The notes: generated by a model not told the origin, from the letters alone. Positions 25,682 through 34,488 are shown, counted from the first letter of the stretch. The stretch: DNA of 59,907 nucleotides from a bacterium (GCA_019748235.1 JAIEPU010000035.1:1-59907), one strand, 5' to 3'. Numbers and translations: made by a program.

Positions 25682-26752
25682 ATGGGTGGCGATTACATCG
25701 ACAAGTCACGGCAAGTCAGGGACGGTGAAGATCTCGACGCGGCCAAGCTCGAAACATACCTGAAGGAAGCCATCCCCGGACTCTCTGGCGGGCTCGAGAT
25801 CAGTCAATTCCCGAGTGGTTTCTCAAATCTGACCTACATGATCAAGGTCGGCGACACCGAACTCGTGCTTCGCCGTCCGCCGTTCGGCAACAAGGTGAAA
25901 TCCGCGCATGATATGGGGCGCGAGTACAAGGTATTGAGTCGCTTGCACGCGGTCTATCCTCCTGCCCCCAAGGCGCTCGCTTACTGCGAGGATCTCGAAG
26001 TTCTCGGTGCCCCGTTTTACGTGATGGAGCGACGGCGGGGCATCATCCTTCGACAGTCATTGCCCAAGGATCTCACCCTCGAACCCCCAACTCTTCGCAA
26101 GCTATGCGAGGCATTCATTGACAACCTGGTGACACTGCATCAGGTCGATTACGAGAAGGCAGGCCTGGGCGATCTTGGCAAGCCGGCGGGATACGTCGAG
26201 CGGCAAATCAGCGGCTGGCATGGGCGATATGAAAAGGCCAAGACCGAAGACGTGCCCGCTATGGATACGGTGGCGGCTTGGCTTCATGCGAACAAACCGG
26301 CGGAGTCCGGGGCCGCCCTCATTCACAACGACTACAAGTTCGACAACGTCGTGCTCGACCCGAATGACATTACTCGCGTGATCGGCGTGCTCGATTGGGA
26401 AATGGCGACGATCGGCGATCCGCTGATGGATCTTGGCACGACGGTCGGTTACTGGATTCAAGCCGACGATCCGCCGGCACTGCAGGCGTTTGTCGTCGGG
26501 CCGACACGAATGGAGGGAAGTTTTTCCCGAAAAGAGCTCATCGAGCGCTATGCCGAGAAGTCGGGTCGCGCGATCGAACAGCCGCTCTTCTATTTCGTGT
26601 TTGGTATCTTCAAGCTGGCGGTGATCGTGCAGCAAATCTATTACCGCTATGCCCAGGGCTTCACGAAGGACGAGCGATTCGCTCATCTTAACTTCGTGGT
26701 GCAGATGCTGGCCGAGGGCGCACGCGACCGAATCGATCAAGGGACGATTTAG
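25682..26752 (+). CDS. Aminoglycoside-phosphotransferase-fold kinase (ACAD10-like)
   Basis: The 356-aa protein has an APH/choline kinase-like fold: SGFSNLTYMIKVGDTELVLR (nucleotide loop and lysine region), PFYVMERRRG, the Brenner motif LIHNDYKFDNVVLDP (HxD variant, catalytic Asp) and GVLDWEMATIGDPLMDLG (metal-binding DWE). Close relatives are the acyl-CoA-dehydrogenase-associated kinases that phosphorylate hydroxyacyl substrates. The start ATG 25682 follows a gggggagagggg purine run. It lies downstream of the enolase-type gene and upstream of a DinB gene, all in one direction. Confidence 0.85.
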   Translation: MGGDYIDKSRQVRDGEDLDAAKLETYLKEAIPGLSGGLEISQFPSGFSNLTYMIKVGDTELVLRRPPFGNKVKSAHDMGREYKVLSRLHAVYPPAPKALAYCEDLEVLGAPFYVMERRRGIILRQSLPKDLTLEPPTLRKLCEAFIDNLVTLHQVDYEKAGLGDLGKPAGYVERQISGWHGRYEKAKTEDVPAMDTVAAWLHANKPAESGAALIHNDYKFDNVVLDPNDITRVIGVLDWEMATIGDPLMDLGTTVGYWIQADDPPALQAFVVGPTRMEGSFSRKELIERYAEKSGRAIEQPLFYFVFGIFKLAVIVQQIYYRYAQGFTKDERFAHLNFVVQMLAEGARDRIDQGTI

Positions 26753-26803
26753 GCTCTGATCACGCAAGTGTCGAATCAGGCTTAGAAGAAACGGGGGACG
26801 GTG

Positions 26804-27292
26804 ATGCTCAATGAGCAATGTGCGGTATTTCAATTCCTGCTTGGGGTCATGAAGCTTGATGTCGCGGACATCAAGGAAGAGGAAATGGACTTGCAGCCGT
26901 TTCCGGGAGCCAATTCACCCCGCTGGATTCTCGCTCATCTGGCGATTTGCACCGACTATGTCATCAAAACGTTGGGGGGATCGACCCAGTGCCCGAAGGA
27001 ATGGCATGTCGCCTACGGCCCTGGATCGAATCCGTCTGATCCCAACAATCCCAAGCCCACGAAAGAGGAGTTGATGGCGGCCCTGGAATCGGGGCATGCG
27101 AAGGGAATTGAACTGGCGAAAGCAGTGACCGCGGAACGACTGGCCGAGCCGATGGAGATTCCCATCCTCAAGGGGACGCCGATCAATACCGTGGGACGGC
27201 TGCTCACCCATCTGATGACTTCGCACGAGGCCAGCCATGTCGGCCAGCTCGCCTATTGGCGGCGGGCGACGGGACGGAAGCACATCTTCTAG
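26804..27292 (+). CDS. DinB-family (four-helix, metal-binding) protein
   Basis: The 162-residue four-helix protein has the DinB/YfiT metal-site histidines: ILAHLAICTDYV in helix 2 and HLMTSHEASHVGQLAYWRR near the C-terminus (HxxxH). Family members include thiol S-transferases and proteins of unknown function. ATG 26804 (MLNEQC) is used; GTG 26801 directly precedes it. It is 51 bases after the kinase gene and possibly in the same transcript. Confidence 0.85.
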   Translation: MLNEQCAVFQFLLGVMKLDVADIKEEEMDLQPFPGANSPRWILAHLAICTDYVIKTLGGSTQCPKEWHVAYGPGSNPSDPNNPKPTKEELMAALESGHAKGIELAKAVTAERLAEPMEIPILKGTPINTVGRLLTHLMTSHEASHVGQLAYWRRATGRKHIF

Positions 27293-27677
27293 CCGAGACG
27301 ATTCCTTCTTCCTCGCATGTAAAAAGTGTTCTGGGGTCCAGCGACAAAGCCTTCCAGGTGAGGAACCAAGCGACTCCGGATGGCCCCGACAACTTGTTGG
27401 TCGGGGTGCCGGCGGCACAACAGGGGAGTATCGTGGAAACTGCCCCCTATTTAGGGCGTGTCCGCATGCGAACTGGGCGCGAAGCGGAACGAATTGTTTG
27501 GGGCACCGAAATTAAGAGATCGACGAGACTCCCCTCGATTCGTTGGGCGGGGTGGGGTAGGCTGTCGGGCCGGCGCCGAGGCTCGGCAGATGGGATTCGG
27601 AGGACGGCTTTCTCGCCCCCATTTCGAATCGCTCTGACGTATAATGAAGAACGGCGCGGAGCGAGGAACGGCAGTCC
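27293..27677. other. Intergenic region with a GGCAAC-type repeat
   Basis: The 385-base gap between the DinB and rhomboid-like genes contains the dispersed repeat at 27377-27426. I see no other RNA, hairpin or credible coding frame. Confidence 0.5.
27377..27426 (+). repeat. GGCAAC-type dispersed repeat, copy D (divergent)
   Basis: GGATGGCCCCGACAACTTGT then TGGTCGGGGTGCC then ggcggcacaacagggg. It is clearly related to the copies at 13061, 13203 and 18843 but has lost the central palindrome symmetry. Confidence 0.6.
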
Positions 27678-28565
27678 ATGGGTATCTACGATCGCGAGTA
27701 TTACCAGGAGGATGGCTCTCAGCAGAGCCTATTCGGTGCAATTCGCAACTGGCCCTGGTCCTATCGGCTCATCGGTTTCTACGTCGTTCTCTTCTTTCTC
27801 GATCATTTGATCCCAGCAACGACGAGCATGGGTGGACTGGGTGCGCCGGGTATCTTCACGGAGTGGGGATATTTCAGTCCGACACTCGCCTTTCAATACG
27901 GTCAGATCTGGCGGGTCTTTACCTATCAATTCATCGATCCGAGCCCGCAGTCCTTGCTCTTTTCCATGGTGACGCTGTTCTTCTTCGGACCGTCGATCGA
28001 AACCATCCTCGGTCGATCTAAGTTTCTCGTTTTCTATTTTCTCTGCGGCGTGGGAACGGCTCTCATTGGGACACTCTTTTCGCTCGTTCTTTATGGTAAC
28101 TTGCCCATGCTGACTGGCGCTTGGGGAAGCATCATGGGACTCATCGTGGCGGCCGGCGTCCTGATCCCCAATCAGTCGGTCATCTTCATGTTCGTCATTC
28201 CGATGACGATGAAAATGCTGGCGATTCTCTCCGTTGGAATTGACGCACTATTTGCGGTATCGGGCATGGCGGTCGCGGCGTGTTATCTCGCAGGTGCATT
28301 GACCGGTTTCGTGCTCATCAAAACGCGTGTCGCGCTCGACTGGGTTGATCGTTTGCCGATCGGCGGTCGGGGCCGGAGTCGTGTCAGCTCCTTTCCGGCG
28401 ACGGTGCCGTTCTCGAAGATTGGCTCGGCCTTTGCCCCGAAGCCGGTATCAGAGGAGGAGCTCGATCGATTGCTCGATAAAGTCCATGAGCACGGAATCG
28501 AGTCTCTCACCACGCGCGAGAAATCGACGTTGAAGCGAGCAGCGAAACAACGCCGAAATCGGTAA
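27678..28565 (+). CDS. Rhomboid-family membrane protein lacking catalytic residues
   Basis: The 295-aa protein has the rhomboid six-helix core: IWRVFTYQFIDPSPQSLLF (the helix-1/2 WR motif), FFFGPSIETILGRSKFLVFY and TGAWGSIMGLIVAAGVLIP. In active rhomboids the loop before helix 4 is G-x-S-G with the nucleophile serine; here it is G-A-W149-G. The expected histidine of the H-x-x-G-x-x-x-G helix is Tyr203 (ACYLAGALTGF). Both catalytic residues therefore appear lost, giving a derlin/iRhom-like pseudoprotease or lipid-bilayer-shaping protein. A cytosolic C-terminal helix (EEELDRLLDKVHEHGIESL, then TTREKSTLKRA) is common in bacterial rhomboids of this type. Confidence 0.8.
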   Translation: MGIYDREYYQEDGSQQSLFGAIRNWPWSYRLIGFYVVLFFLDHLIPATTSMGGLGAPGIFTEWGYFSPTLAFQYGQIWRVFTYQFIDPSPQSLLFSMVTLFFFGPSIETILGRSKFLVFYFLCGVGTALIGTLFSLVLYGNLPMLTGAWGSIMGLIVAAGVLIPNQSVIFMFVIPMTMKMLAILSVGIDALFAVSGMAVAACYLAGALTGFVLIKTRVALDWVDRLPIGGRGRSRVSSFPATVPFSKIGSAFAPKPVSEEELDRLLDKVHEHGIESLTTREKSTLKRAAKQRRNR

Positions 28566-28751
28566 TCAAGTCTGCTGACGTGCTCCCTTCCCATGTGATC
28601 AGGCGTCACGAATCGACACGCCGCGTCCGCTTTATTTCGCTGGTGCCTTTCTTCGACGGACCTGGTTCGGTAACTTGGAAACCTGTTGTGACCTCCTTGA
28701 ACGGCTTTTCTTTCATTTGACGTTTTTTGCAATTCATCCATTTAGCGAGTC

Positions 28752-29369
28752 ATGATGGCCGGTAAGTTTCTGTCGATGGAAGGAATGGACGGCGCGGGGA
28801 AATCCACGCAAATCCAACTTCTTTCCCATTGGTTGACGGAACAGGGTCATCGGGTCGTTCTTTGCAGAGATCCCGGCGGGACAGCGATCAGCGAAGAAAT
28901 CCGCAAAATCCTTCTCACCACCAATGCACCGGTCGACATGCGGACCGAAATGCTTCTTTACATGGCGGCTCGCGCGCAGCTCGTCGCTGAAATCATCAAG
29001 CCGGCGATTGATCGGAATGAAGTCGTCATTTGCGATCGTTTCCTTCTTTCGACCGTCGTTTATCAGGGGCACGCCGGGGGACTTGACCCGGCGATGATTT
29101 GGCGCGTCGGTACCGAGGGAACGGGAGGACTCCTTCCGGATTGGACCGGGGTCCTCGATCTACCCCCGGGAGAATCGGCGAAGCGAAGAACCGGACCGGC
29201 TGATCGAATAGAACAGCGATCACTCGAATATTATGGCAAAGTTCGGGCGGGCTATCTGGCAGAAGCGGAGCGACAGCCGGATTGCATTACTCGGCTAGAT
29301 GCCACGCTTAGCCCCGATGAAGTTCAAAACATCATTCGTCGCGAGGTCCTCTGTGCCCTCGAAAAGTAA
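28752..29369 (+). CDS. tmk: Thymidylate kinase
   Basis: Tmk phosphorylates dTMP to dTDP. The 205-aa protein has the P-loop GMDGAGKSTQIQLL, the RDPGGT loop, VICDRFLLSTVVYQGHAGGL (the DR(Y/F) and YQG substrate motifs) and a lid segment RRTGPADRIEQRSLEYY. ATG 28752 is followed by a second ATG, so the first methionine could be either. holB follows with overlapping reading, as expected for this conserved tmk-holB order. Confidence 0.93.
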   Translation: MMAGKFLSMEGMDGAGKSTQIQLLSHWLTEQGHRVVLCRDPGGTAISEEIRKILLTTNAPVDMRTEMLLYMAARAQLVAEIIKPAIDRNEVVICDRFLLSTVVYQGHAGGLDPAMIWRVGTEGTGGLLPDWTGVLDLPPGESAKRRTGPADRIEQRSLEYYGKVRAGYLAEAERQPDCITRLDATLSPDEVQNIIRREVLCALEK

Positions 29370-30441
29370 ATCCAAAGCAAAGAGTACGCCCGCTCCCGCG
29401 AGTCCCGCCGTGGAAGCCGTTCCAGAGCCTGCGCTCGTCGGGCACTCGGATGTGCTTGACCTTTTTCGTCAAGTCATCTCGCGCGGTCGACTGGGGCACG
29501 CCTATCTTTTTGTTGGCCCTGAGGGGATCGGAAAAAAGCGGCTCGCACGCTATCTCGCACAGACGCTTCTTTGCGAGACCGTTTCGCCGAGCTTGGTTGC
29601 TCCGTGTGGACAGTGCGCGGGATGTGCGCAAGTGATGGCCAACTCGCATCCGGATCTCATGCAGGTTCGCCGGCCGGACGATCGCAACGAGCTGCCGATC
29701 TCGGTGATTCAGGAACTCGTTTCGCAGCTTTCGCTTCGCCCGGCGCGGGGAAAAGCGAAGGTGGGAATCGTCGATGATGCCGATGATTTGAATGAGGAGT
29801 CGGCAAATTGTTTTTTGAAGACGCTAGAAGAACCGCCCCCCGGCTCGGTGCTGATTCTGATCGCATCGTCGATTGATACGCAGCTTCCGACCATTCAAAG
29901 CCGATGTCAGCTCGTGCGTTTGCGCGAGCTGCAAACCGATGATGTCGTGCGGTTACTCGGTGAGTTGAAGGTGCCGGCGGATCAAGCGGAGGCGGAGCGC
30001 TTAGCACGTCGGAGCGAGGGAAGCATTGGCCGGGCGATCGAGATGGCTCAGCCCGCGTGGAAGGAAATCGAGTCGCTTCTCATTCAATCACTTTCCAAAC
30101 AGCCCATTCCAACAACAACGCTAAGTGAGAACTTGCTCAAGTTCATCGAGGATGCGGGAAAGGACTCCGCGTCGAAAAGAATCCGCGCTCATAAGATTGT
30201 CAGCCTGACGTCCCAGCATTTGCGAGATGCGCTTCGTGAAGCGGTGGGGGGTGAAGCATGTTCCGCGCTTACCGCGACGGCCCGATCGCTCGATCCAGAC
30301 GTCATTGCGGATATGATTGATCGCAGCCTGGAAGCGGATTATCACATCGCACGAATGGCGGCCCTTCCGCTTCTCATCGAAACGTGGATTGATGATTTGG
30401 GGCGCATCGCGAGTGGAAAGTATCTTGCGCCGATTCGGTAG
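29353..30441 (+). CDS. holB: DNA polymerase III delta' subunit
   Basis: The clamp-loader delta' subunit. Motifs: HAYLFVGPEGIGKKRLARYL (P-loop), a zinc module CGQCAGCAQV, NSHPDLMQVRRPD, KVGIVDDADDLNEESANCFL (Walker B-like) and LKTLEEPPPGSVLILIAS (sensor). The reading frame is open from ATG 29299, but that start would overlap tmk by 71 bases. GTG 29353, preceded by gcgagg, overlaps by 17 and is preferred (362 aa). The conserved domain begins around ALVGHSDVLDLF. The tmk-holB-TPR genes look like one operon. Confidence 0.88.
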   Translation: MPSKSKSKAKSTPAPASPAVEAVPEPALVGHSDVLDLFRQVISRGRLGHAYLFVGPEGIGKKRLARYLAQTLLCETVSPSLVAPCGQCAGCAQVMANSHPDLMQVRRPDDRNELPISVIQELVSQLSLRPARGKAKVGIVDDADDLNEESANCFLKTLEEPPPGSVLILIASSIDTQLPTIQSRCQLVRLRELQTDDVVRLLGELKVPADQAEAERLARRSEGSIGRAIEMAQPAWKEIESLLIQSLSKQPIPTTTLSENLLKFIEDAGKDSASKRIRAHKIVSLTSQHLRDALREAVGGEACSALTATARSLDPDVIADMIDRSLEADYHIARMAALPLLIETWIDDLGRIASGKYLAPIR

Positions 30442-30473
30442 TGATCGATAAGAGACTCCAAAGGAGTTCAATG

Positions 30474-30779
30474 ATGTCACGTCGCGCGAAGCTTGAAGCA
30501 ATGCTCGCCCAATCACCGGGTGATACGTTTCTTGGGTACGGGCTAGCGATGGAGATGATCAAGGAGGGAGACACGGAGGCGGGGAAGAAACAGCTCGTTC
30601 AAGTGATTGAAGCGAATCCCGACTATCAAGCCGCCTATTTTCAGCTCGGGCAGATTCTCACCAACGAAGGTGAGATCGATGAGGCAAAGGGTTGGCTCGA
30701 ACGTGGTATCGTGGCGGCCAAGCGAATCGGCGATGCACATGCCGCCGCCGAAATGGAAGGTTTTTTGCTTACCCTTTAA
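30474..30779 (+). CDS. Small TPR-repeat protein
   Basis: The 101-residue protein consists of about two and a half TPR-like helical repeats: GDTFLGYGLAMEMIKEGD, NPDYQAAYFQLGQILTNEGE and IDEAKGWLERGIVAAKRIGD. It probably mediates protein contacts; the partner is unknown. aaggag at 30461-30466 places the start at ATG 30474 (or the adjacent ATG 30471) rather than GTG 30441. It lies 32 bases after holB in the same direction and converges on tsaB. Confidence 0.85.
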   Translation: MSRRAKLEAMLAQSPGDTFLGYGLAMEMIKEGDTEAGKKQLVQVIEANPDYQAAYFQLGQILTNEGEIDEAKGWLERGIVAAKRIGDAHAAAEMEGFLLTL

Positions 30780-30791
30780 TGAAGGGAGGAC

Positions 30792-31547
30792 CTAGGACGA
30801 GGTTTTCTCACCTTCCTTATTCGCCAATCGTTGATCCCACTTTTCCTGGGCCGCGCTGGGACGTAAATATCGCGGTTCGAGTTTCCAAATGTCGTCACGC
30901 TGGCCCGCTTCGAATCGCTTGATTCCAATTTTCCAAAGAGCATTTGCGGAAGGGTTGAATCGCCCAGGGGGAGCGGCCGTAACTCCTTCAGGGACGAGAT
31001 GGGCAAATCGGCTGAGAGCAGGGCCGATCACAAATTGCTCGGGCGTCAGTTGCGACGCCCATTCCGTGGCCGGCATGACTTCGGTCGCGCGAAGAAAGGC
31101 CGGCTCAACCCCGTTTTCGCCGCATGCGAGCGTGGCGGCGTAAACCAATCCTTGTTGAGCATCAATGATCGGGCTAACGCTTGAGAATTTCGCCGGAGCG
31201 TCTGCAGCCAAGGCAATCATCGCATCGACGGCGATAAGGGCCGCGCCCGTGGTGTACGCAAAAAGCTTTGCGGTGACGACGCCCACCCGTAGCCCGGTGT
31301 AACTTCCTGGTCCTTCGTCCACGATCACGAGATTAATGGACTTCGGATTCCAATCGGCACGTCGAAGCATTTCCCCCAGGACGGGGGCGAGATCCCGAGT
31401 ATGCCGACGGGCAGAGGAAAGGTGCTCGCTCGCGACGATGCCTGAATCGTCCGCGAGGGCAACCTCGGCAAACATGGTGCTCGTTTCCAGGATGAGTGCC
31501 CGAACCAAATTCCGATCCTTGCTCGAAGAACCATGCCGAATGGTCAA
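30792..31547 (-). CDS. tsaB: tRNA threonylcarbamoyladenosine synthesis protein TsaB
   Basis: TsaB partners TsaD and TsaE in forming t6A37 on ANN-decoding tRNAs. The 251-aa protein carries ALILETSTMFAEVALAD at the N-terminus, ARRHTRDLAPVLGEMLRRA, and the hallmark VDEGPGSYTGLRVGVVTAKLFAY. The C-terminal half is the usual divergent part. The ATG at 31547 is used, although the conserved domain begins at about residue 16, so a later non-ATG start near RALILETS is possible. It stands alone. Confidence 0.9.
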   Translation of the reverse strand: MTIRHGSSSKDRNLVRALILETSTMFAEVALADDSGIVASEHLSSARRHTRDLAPVLGEMLRRADWNPKSINLVIVDEGPGSYTGLRVGVVTAKLFAYTTGAALIAVDAMIALAADAPAKFSSVSPIIDAQQGLVYAATLACGENGVEPAFLRATEVMPATEWASQLTPEQFVIGPALSRFAHLVPEGVTAAPPGRFNPSANALWKIGIKRFEAGQRDDIWKLEPRYLRPSAAQEKWDQRLANKEGEKTSS

Positions 31548-31839
31548 TAAGTCAGGTACAATTCTGCTCCACTGTCCGGACGCTATTTTGGTAGAACAGA
31601 ACGCGGATTCCTCTGCGAAGTTCCGGAGTTACTCTGGAATGGTTCGATCCGCGGAAATATTGGAGCTTAAACTCTAATCATCCCGGTCGAGAACGTATTG
31701 GACTTGTGCTGCCCGAATTTGGCTAAATGAGAATGGCACCTTGAGCACTTCGAAGTCTCAGAATGCGAGAGACTCTGACCGCGAGCCCCGCTTGGCGCTG
31801 CTCGACGGCGCGATGCTTGATGGCGTTCGGGGAAAGCAA

Positions 31840-32394
31840 ATGGGCAGCCCGGTTGATATGCGCCTGAACCACAGTTCGCATTCATTCGGCAACAAGCTGG
31901 GCCGGGTGCTTTGGCACACCGTGTATCTGTTGCTGTTTCGTCCTTCCCCAAAGGTGTTTCACGGCTGGCGGCGGATGTTGCTTCGACTGTTTGGAGCGAA
32001 GATCCATTCGACGGCAAAGGTTTTTCCCAGCACCAAGATCTGGGCGCCGTGGAATCTGACGATGGATGAATACTCATGTCTTGCTTTCGACGTCGATTGC
32101 TATGCAGTCGCGCCGATTCACATTGGCCCACACGCGACGGTATCTCAGTATTCGTATCTTTGCTCCGCATCACACGACATCAGCGATCCAGCCATGACGC
32201 TGACGACCGCGCCGATATCGATCGGTGCCGGTGCATGGGTCTGTGCGGATGTGTTCGTCGCCCCCGGAGTGACAATTGGTGATGGGGCGGTTGTTGGAGC
32301 GCGGTCGAGTGTCTTCAAAGACATCCCGCCGATGATGGTCGCGGCCGGTTCCCCTTGCCGTATCATCGGGCCGCGTGAAATGGAGAAGTCATAG
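31840..32394 (+). CDS. WcaF-like left-handed beta-helix acetyltransferase
   Basis: An acyltransferase with hexapeptide repeats that probably O-acetylates a sugar in exopolysaccharide. After an N-terminal hydrophobic/basic region (LGRVLWHTVYLLLFRPSPK, then GWRRMLLRLFGA), the repeats run from KIHSTAKVFPSTKIWAPWNL to GVTIGDGAVVGARSSV, with the catalytic-type SASHDISDPAM loop and a closing VAAGSPCRIIG. ATG 31840 is preferred: ggggaa is well spaced and 184 aa matches WcaF size; a TTG at 31741 would add 33 residues. The next downstream features are the parB terminator and parB, on the opposite strand. Confidence 0.85.
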   Translation: MGSPVDMRLNHSSHSFGNKLGRVLWHTVYLLLFRPSPKVFHGWRRMLLRLFGAKIHSTAKVFPSTKIWAPWNLTMDEYSCLAFDVDCYAVAPIHIGPHATVSQYSYLCSASHDISDPAMTLTTAPISIGAGAWVCADVFVAPGVTIGDGAVVGARSSVFKDIPPMMVAAGSPCRIIGPREMEKS

Positions 32395-32540
32395 CGGCAA
32401 ATTCAAGTCGTTCATTCGATTGGCTGAATAGTTGACCAACCAAGTCCTAAACGTCCTCACTTTCGCATGATGTCTTCATCTAGGCGGGGTCGTTTAAGAT
32501 CTAGCATTTTGCTGTTATTTCCATCGCTTCGATCGATACG

Positions 32541-32570
32541 CAAAAAGGCTGGGCCAAAATGACCCAGCCT
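32541..32570 (-). terminator. Rho-independent terminator of parB
   Basis: On the minus strand the arms aggctggg (32563-32570) and cccagcct (32546-32553) pair around tcattttgg, followed by a run of five T and then g. It lies 41 bases beyond the parB stop. The stem core is again aggctggg/cccagcct, shared with the terminator at 7559 and the REP-like elements. Confidence 0.85.
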
Positions 32571-32610
32571 CAATGAATAGCAGTCCGCAAATCTTGCGTT
32601 CGACGACGCT

Positions 32611-33576
32611 CTATCGCCGAAGTTGTTCCAGGATTCGTTCGAAGTCATCGTTCGACGAGAAGTGAAGGATGAATTCACCCTTCTCTCCCTTTGCTTTGAT
32701 CTGGACTTTCGTTCCAAGTCGTTGGCAAAGATCGTTCTCGATGGAAACGATGTGATTGGATTTCTGCGGTTCTTGTTCCGCTTCCGGCTGAAACGAAACT
32801 TCAGGTGCCGGGGGAGCATGTTCGCTCGGCATGACCTCGGTCGATGGTGCGGGAGCGGCGACGGTGGCCGAGGGAGATCCCGACCGTTGTTCGCGGACCA
32901 TCGCTTCCGTTTGACGAACGGACATCCCCTTGTCGGCGACGTCGTTCGCAAGCGTCAATTGAGCGATCGGATCATCGATCGAGAGGATCGCGCGGGCGTG
33001 GCCGCTCGAAATCTTACCCTTCATCACCATCTCTTGAACCGCATCCGGCAATTCAAGGAGGCGAATCAGATTCGTCACCGTTGAGCGGTCAATCCCGAGC
33101 TGCTTGGCGAGATCTTCGTGTGTCGTTTGTAACTGTTCGAGATAACGCTGGAACGCGCGAGCCTTTTCAATCGCGTTCAGATCTTTCCGTTGAAGGTTTT
33201 CGACGAGGGCGAGTTCGCAGGTCTGCTGGTCGCTGATTTCGATCACGCGAGCCGGGACATTGACCCAACCTAAGTGTTGGGCGGCCCGAAGTCGGCGCTC
33301 TCCGGCGACAAGTTGAAAGCGATCCCCCATTTGCCGTACGACGATCGGCTGAAGGATGCCGTGTACGCGGATGCTCTCCGCGAGTCCATCAAGTTCGGCG
33401 GGATCGAATTCCTGACGCGGCTGGAATGGATTGGGATCGATCGCAGAGGCCGGCAGCTCCATTGGAATCGTCGGGACGCCTGAGTCGATCGGCATCTCCT
33501 CCATTGGTTGTCCTTCCTGGTTCTCGTAACTCCCCAGAAGTGCGGACAACCCTCGTCCCAGCGTGCGCCGGTTCAT
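32611..33576 (-). CDS. parB: Chromosome partitioning protein ParB
   Basis: ParB/Spo0J binds parS sites, spreads using CTP and guides origin segregation with ParA. The 321-aa protein begins MNRRTLGRGLSALLG, contains NPFQPRQEFDPAELDGLAES, GERRLRAAQHLGW (the GERR CTP-binding arginine motif), ALVENLQRKDLNAIEKARAF, and a helix-turn-helix QLGIDRSTVTNLIRLLELP. A Pro-rich linker (about 225-270) precedes the C-terminal dimerisation domain. parA is not in the window and I saw no parS-like palindrome. gaggag lies just upstream of the ATG. Confidence 0.95.
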   Translation of the reverse strand: MNRRTLGRGLSALLGSYENQEGQPMEEMPIDSGVPTIPMELPASAIDPNPFQPRQEFDPAELDGLAESIRVHGILQPIVVRQMGDRFQLVAGERRLRAAQHLGWVNVPARVIEISDQQTCELALVENLQRKDLNAIEKARAFQRYLEQLQTTHEDLAKQLGIDRSTVTNLIRLLELPDAVQEMVMKGKISSGHARAILSIDDPIAQLTLANDVADKGMSVRQTEAMVREQRSGSPSATVAAPAPSTEVMPSEHAPPAPEVSFQPEAEQEPQKSNHIVSIENDLCQRLGTKVQIKAKGEKGEFILHFSSNDDFERILEQLRR

Positions 33577-34065
33577 CGTTTTCTCCTCCTTGCGAATGTC
33601 GCAGGCCGATCCGGTGGAATCGTTCTCGTCTGTTCGAGTTCCACCTCAACGGTGAAAACCTCGCTCCACGAGAATTGTCCCACCCACCTGTCGCGGGCAG
33701 CCATCCTTGGCCGCTTCGTGCCGGCTTTAATTTTTGTCGCTCTTCTCCGGGTAATAGGAGAAGTTTTATCGATCCGAGTCGACTCGCCACCCGCGATTTT
33801 GCTCGAATATCCTCAAGCAGAGAGAGTTTTCCCTCTCGTTAATCGCCATGATCCATCGACCGGCCGAGCCCGTCCGGATGTATCGTCGGCAGAGGAACGG
33901 GGTCGGCTGGAGGAGGGAACGGGGGTAGGCTCGGTCGGCCGATTTACCTCGGTCGGCACAACCGGTCCTGTCGGAAGAGATCCCTGGGACACCCGCGGAT
34001 ACTGGCAAATCCGGTACAGAACATTTAAGATCGTTTCACAAACTTAACGGGAGAGAATTAGAATA
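33577..34065. other. Intergenic region between divergent parB and cupin genes
   Basis: This is a 489-base divergent gap. Several open frames cross it but none looks protein-like. It must hold the parB promoter. A G-rich stretch at about 33905-33965 has repeated ggtcgg units, but no structured RNA or terminator is evident. Confidence 0.45.
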
Positions 34066-34488
34066 ATGAGCACGTCGCCGGCGCTGCGGTTCGTGACGAG
34101 CCGCGAGGCACAGGTTGAAGAATTGCCGTGGGGTCCGCACGAGTGGCTTAGCCGTCCAGAACTCGTTGCGGCGGAGGAGCTTTTGCTCGTTCGAGTGACC
34201 ATGCCCCCCAGGAAGGGGCATGCCTTTCACCGGCATCCGAACATGGAGGAGATCATTTACGTCGTCGAAGGCGAGGCGGAGCAGTGGGTCGAGCAAGAGA
34301 AGCGAATCTTGAAGGTCGGAGAGACCGCTCACATTCCCAAGAATCTCGTCCACGGCACGTACAACGTGAGCGACAAGCCGTTGGTATTCCTCGCGATACT
34401 GTCACCCGCAAAGGCTCCCGGTCCTCCATTGGTCGACGTCTCCCACGAAGAGCCGTGGGCTTCTTTGAAGGCTTCCTCCGCGCCTTGA
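34066..34488 (+). CDS. Cupin-domain protein
   Basis: A 140-residue single-domain cupin. Motif 1 is HAFHRHPNMEEIIYVVEGEAE (two His and Glu metal ligands) and motif 2 is HIPKNLVHGTYNVSDKPLVFLAI (His ligand). It may be a small metal-dependent enzyme or a ligand sensor; the substrate is unknown. The phosphatase gene downstream overlaps its stop by four bases (TTGA), so the two are translationally coupled. Confidence 0.88.
   Translation: MSTSPALRFVTSREAQVEELPWGPHEWLSRPELVAAEELLLVRVTMPPRKGHAFHRHPNMEEIIYVVEGEAEQWVEQEKRILKVGETAHIPKNLVHGTYNVSDKPLVFLAILSPAKAPGPPLVDVSHEEPWASLKASSAP

Noticed and set aside
32611-34065. parS-like sites near parB
   Set aside because: No TGTTTCACGTGAAACA-type palindrome was found by eye around parB or elsewhere in the window; the consensus in this phylum may differ.
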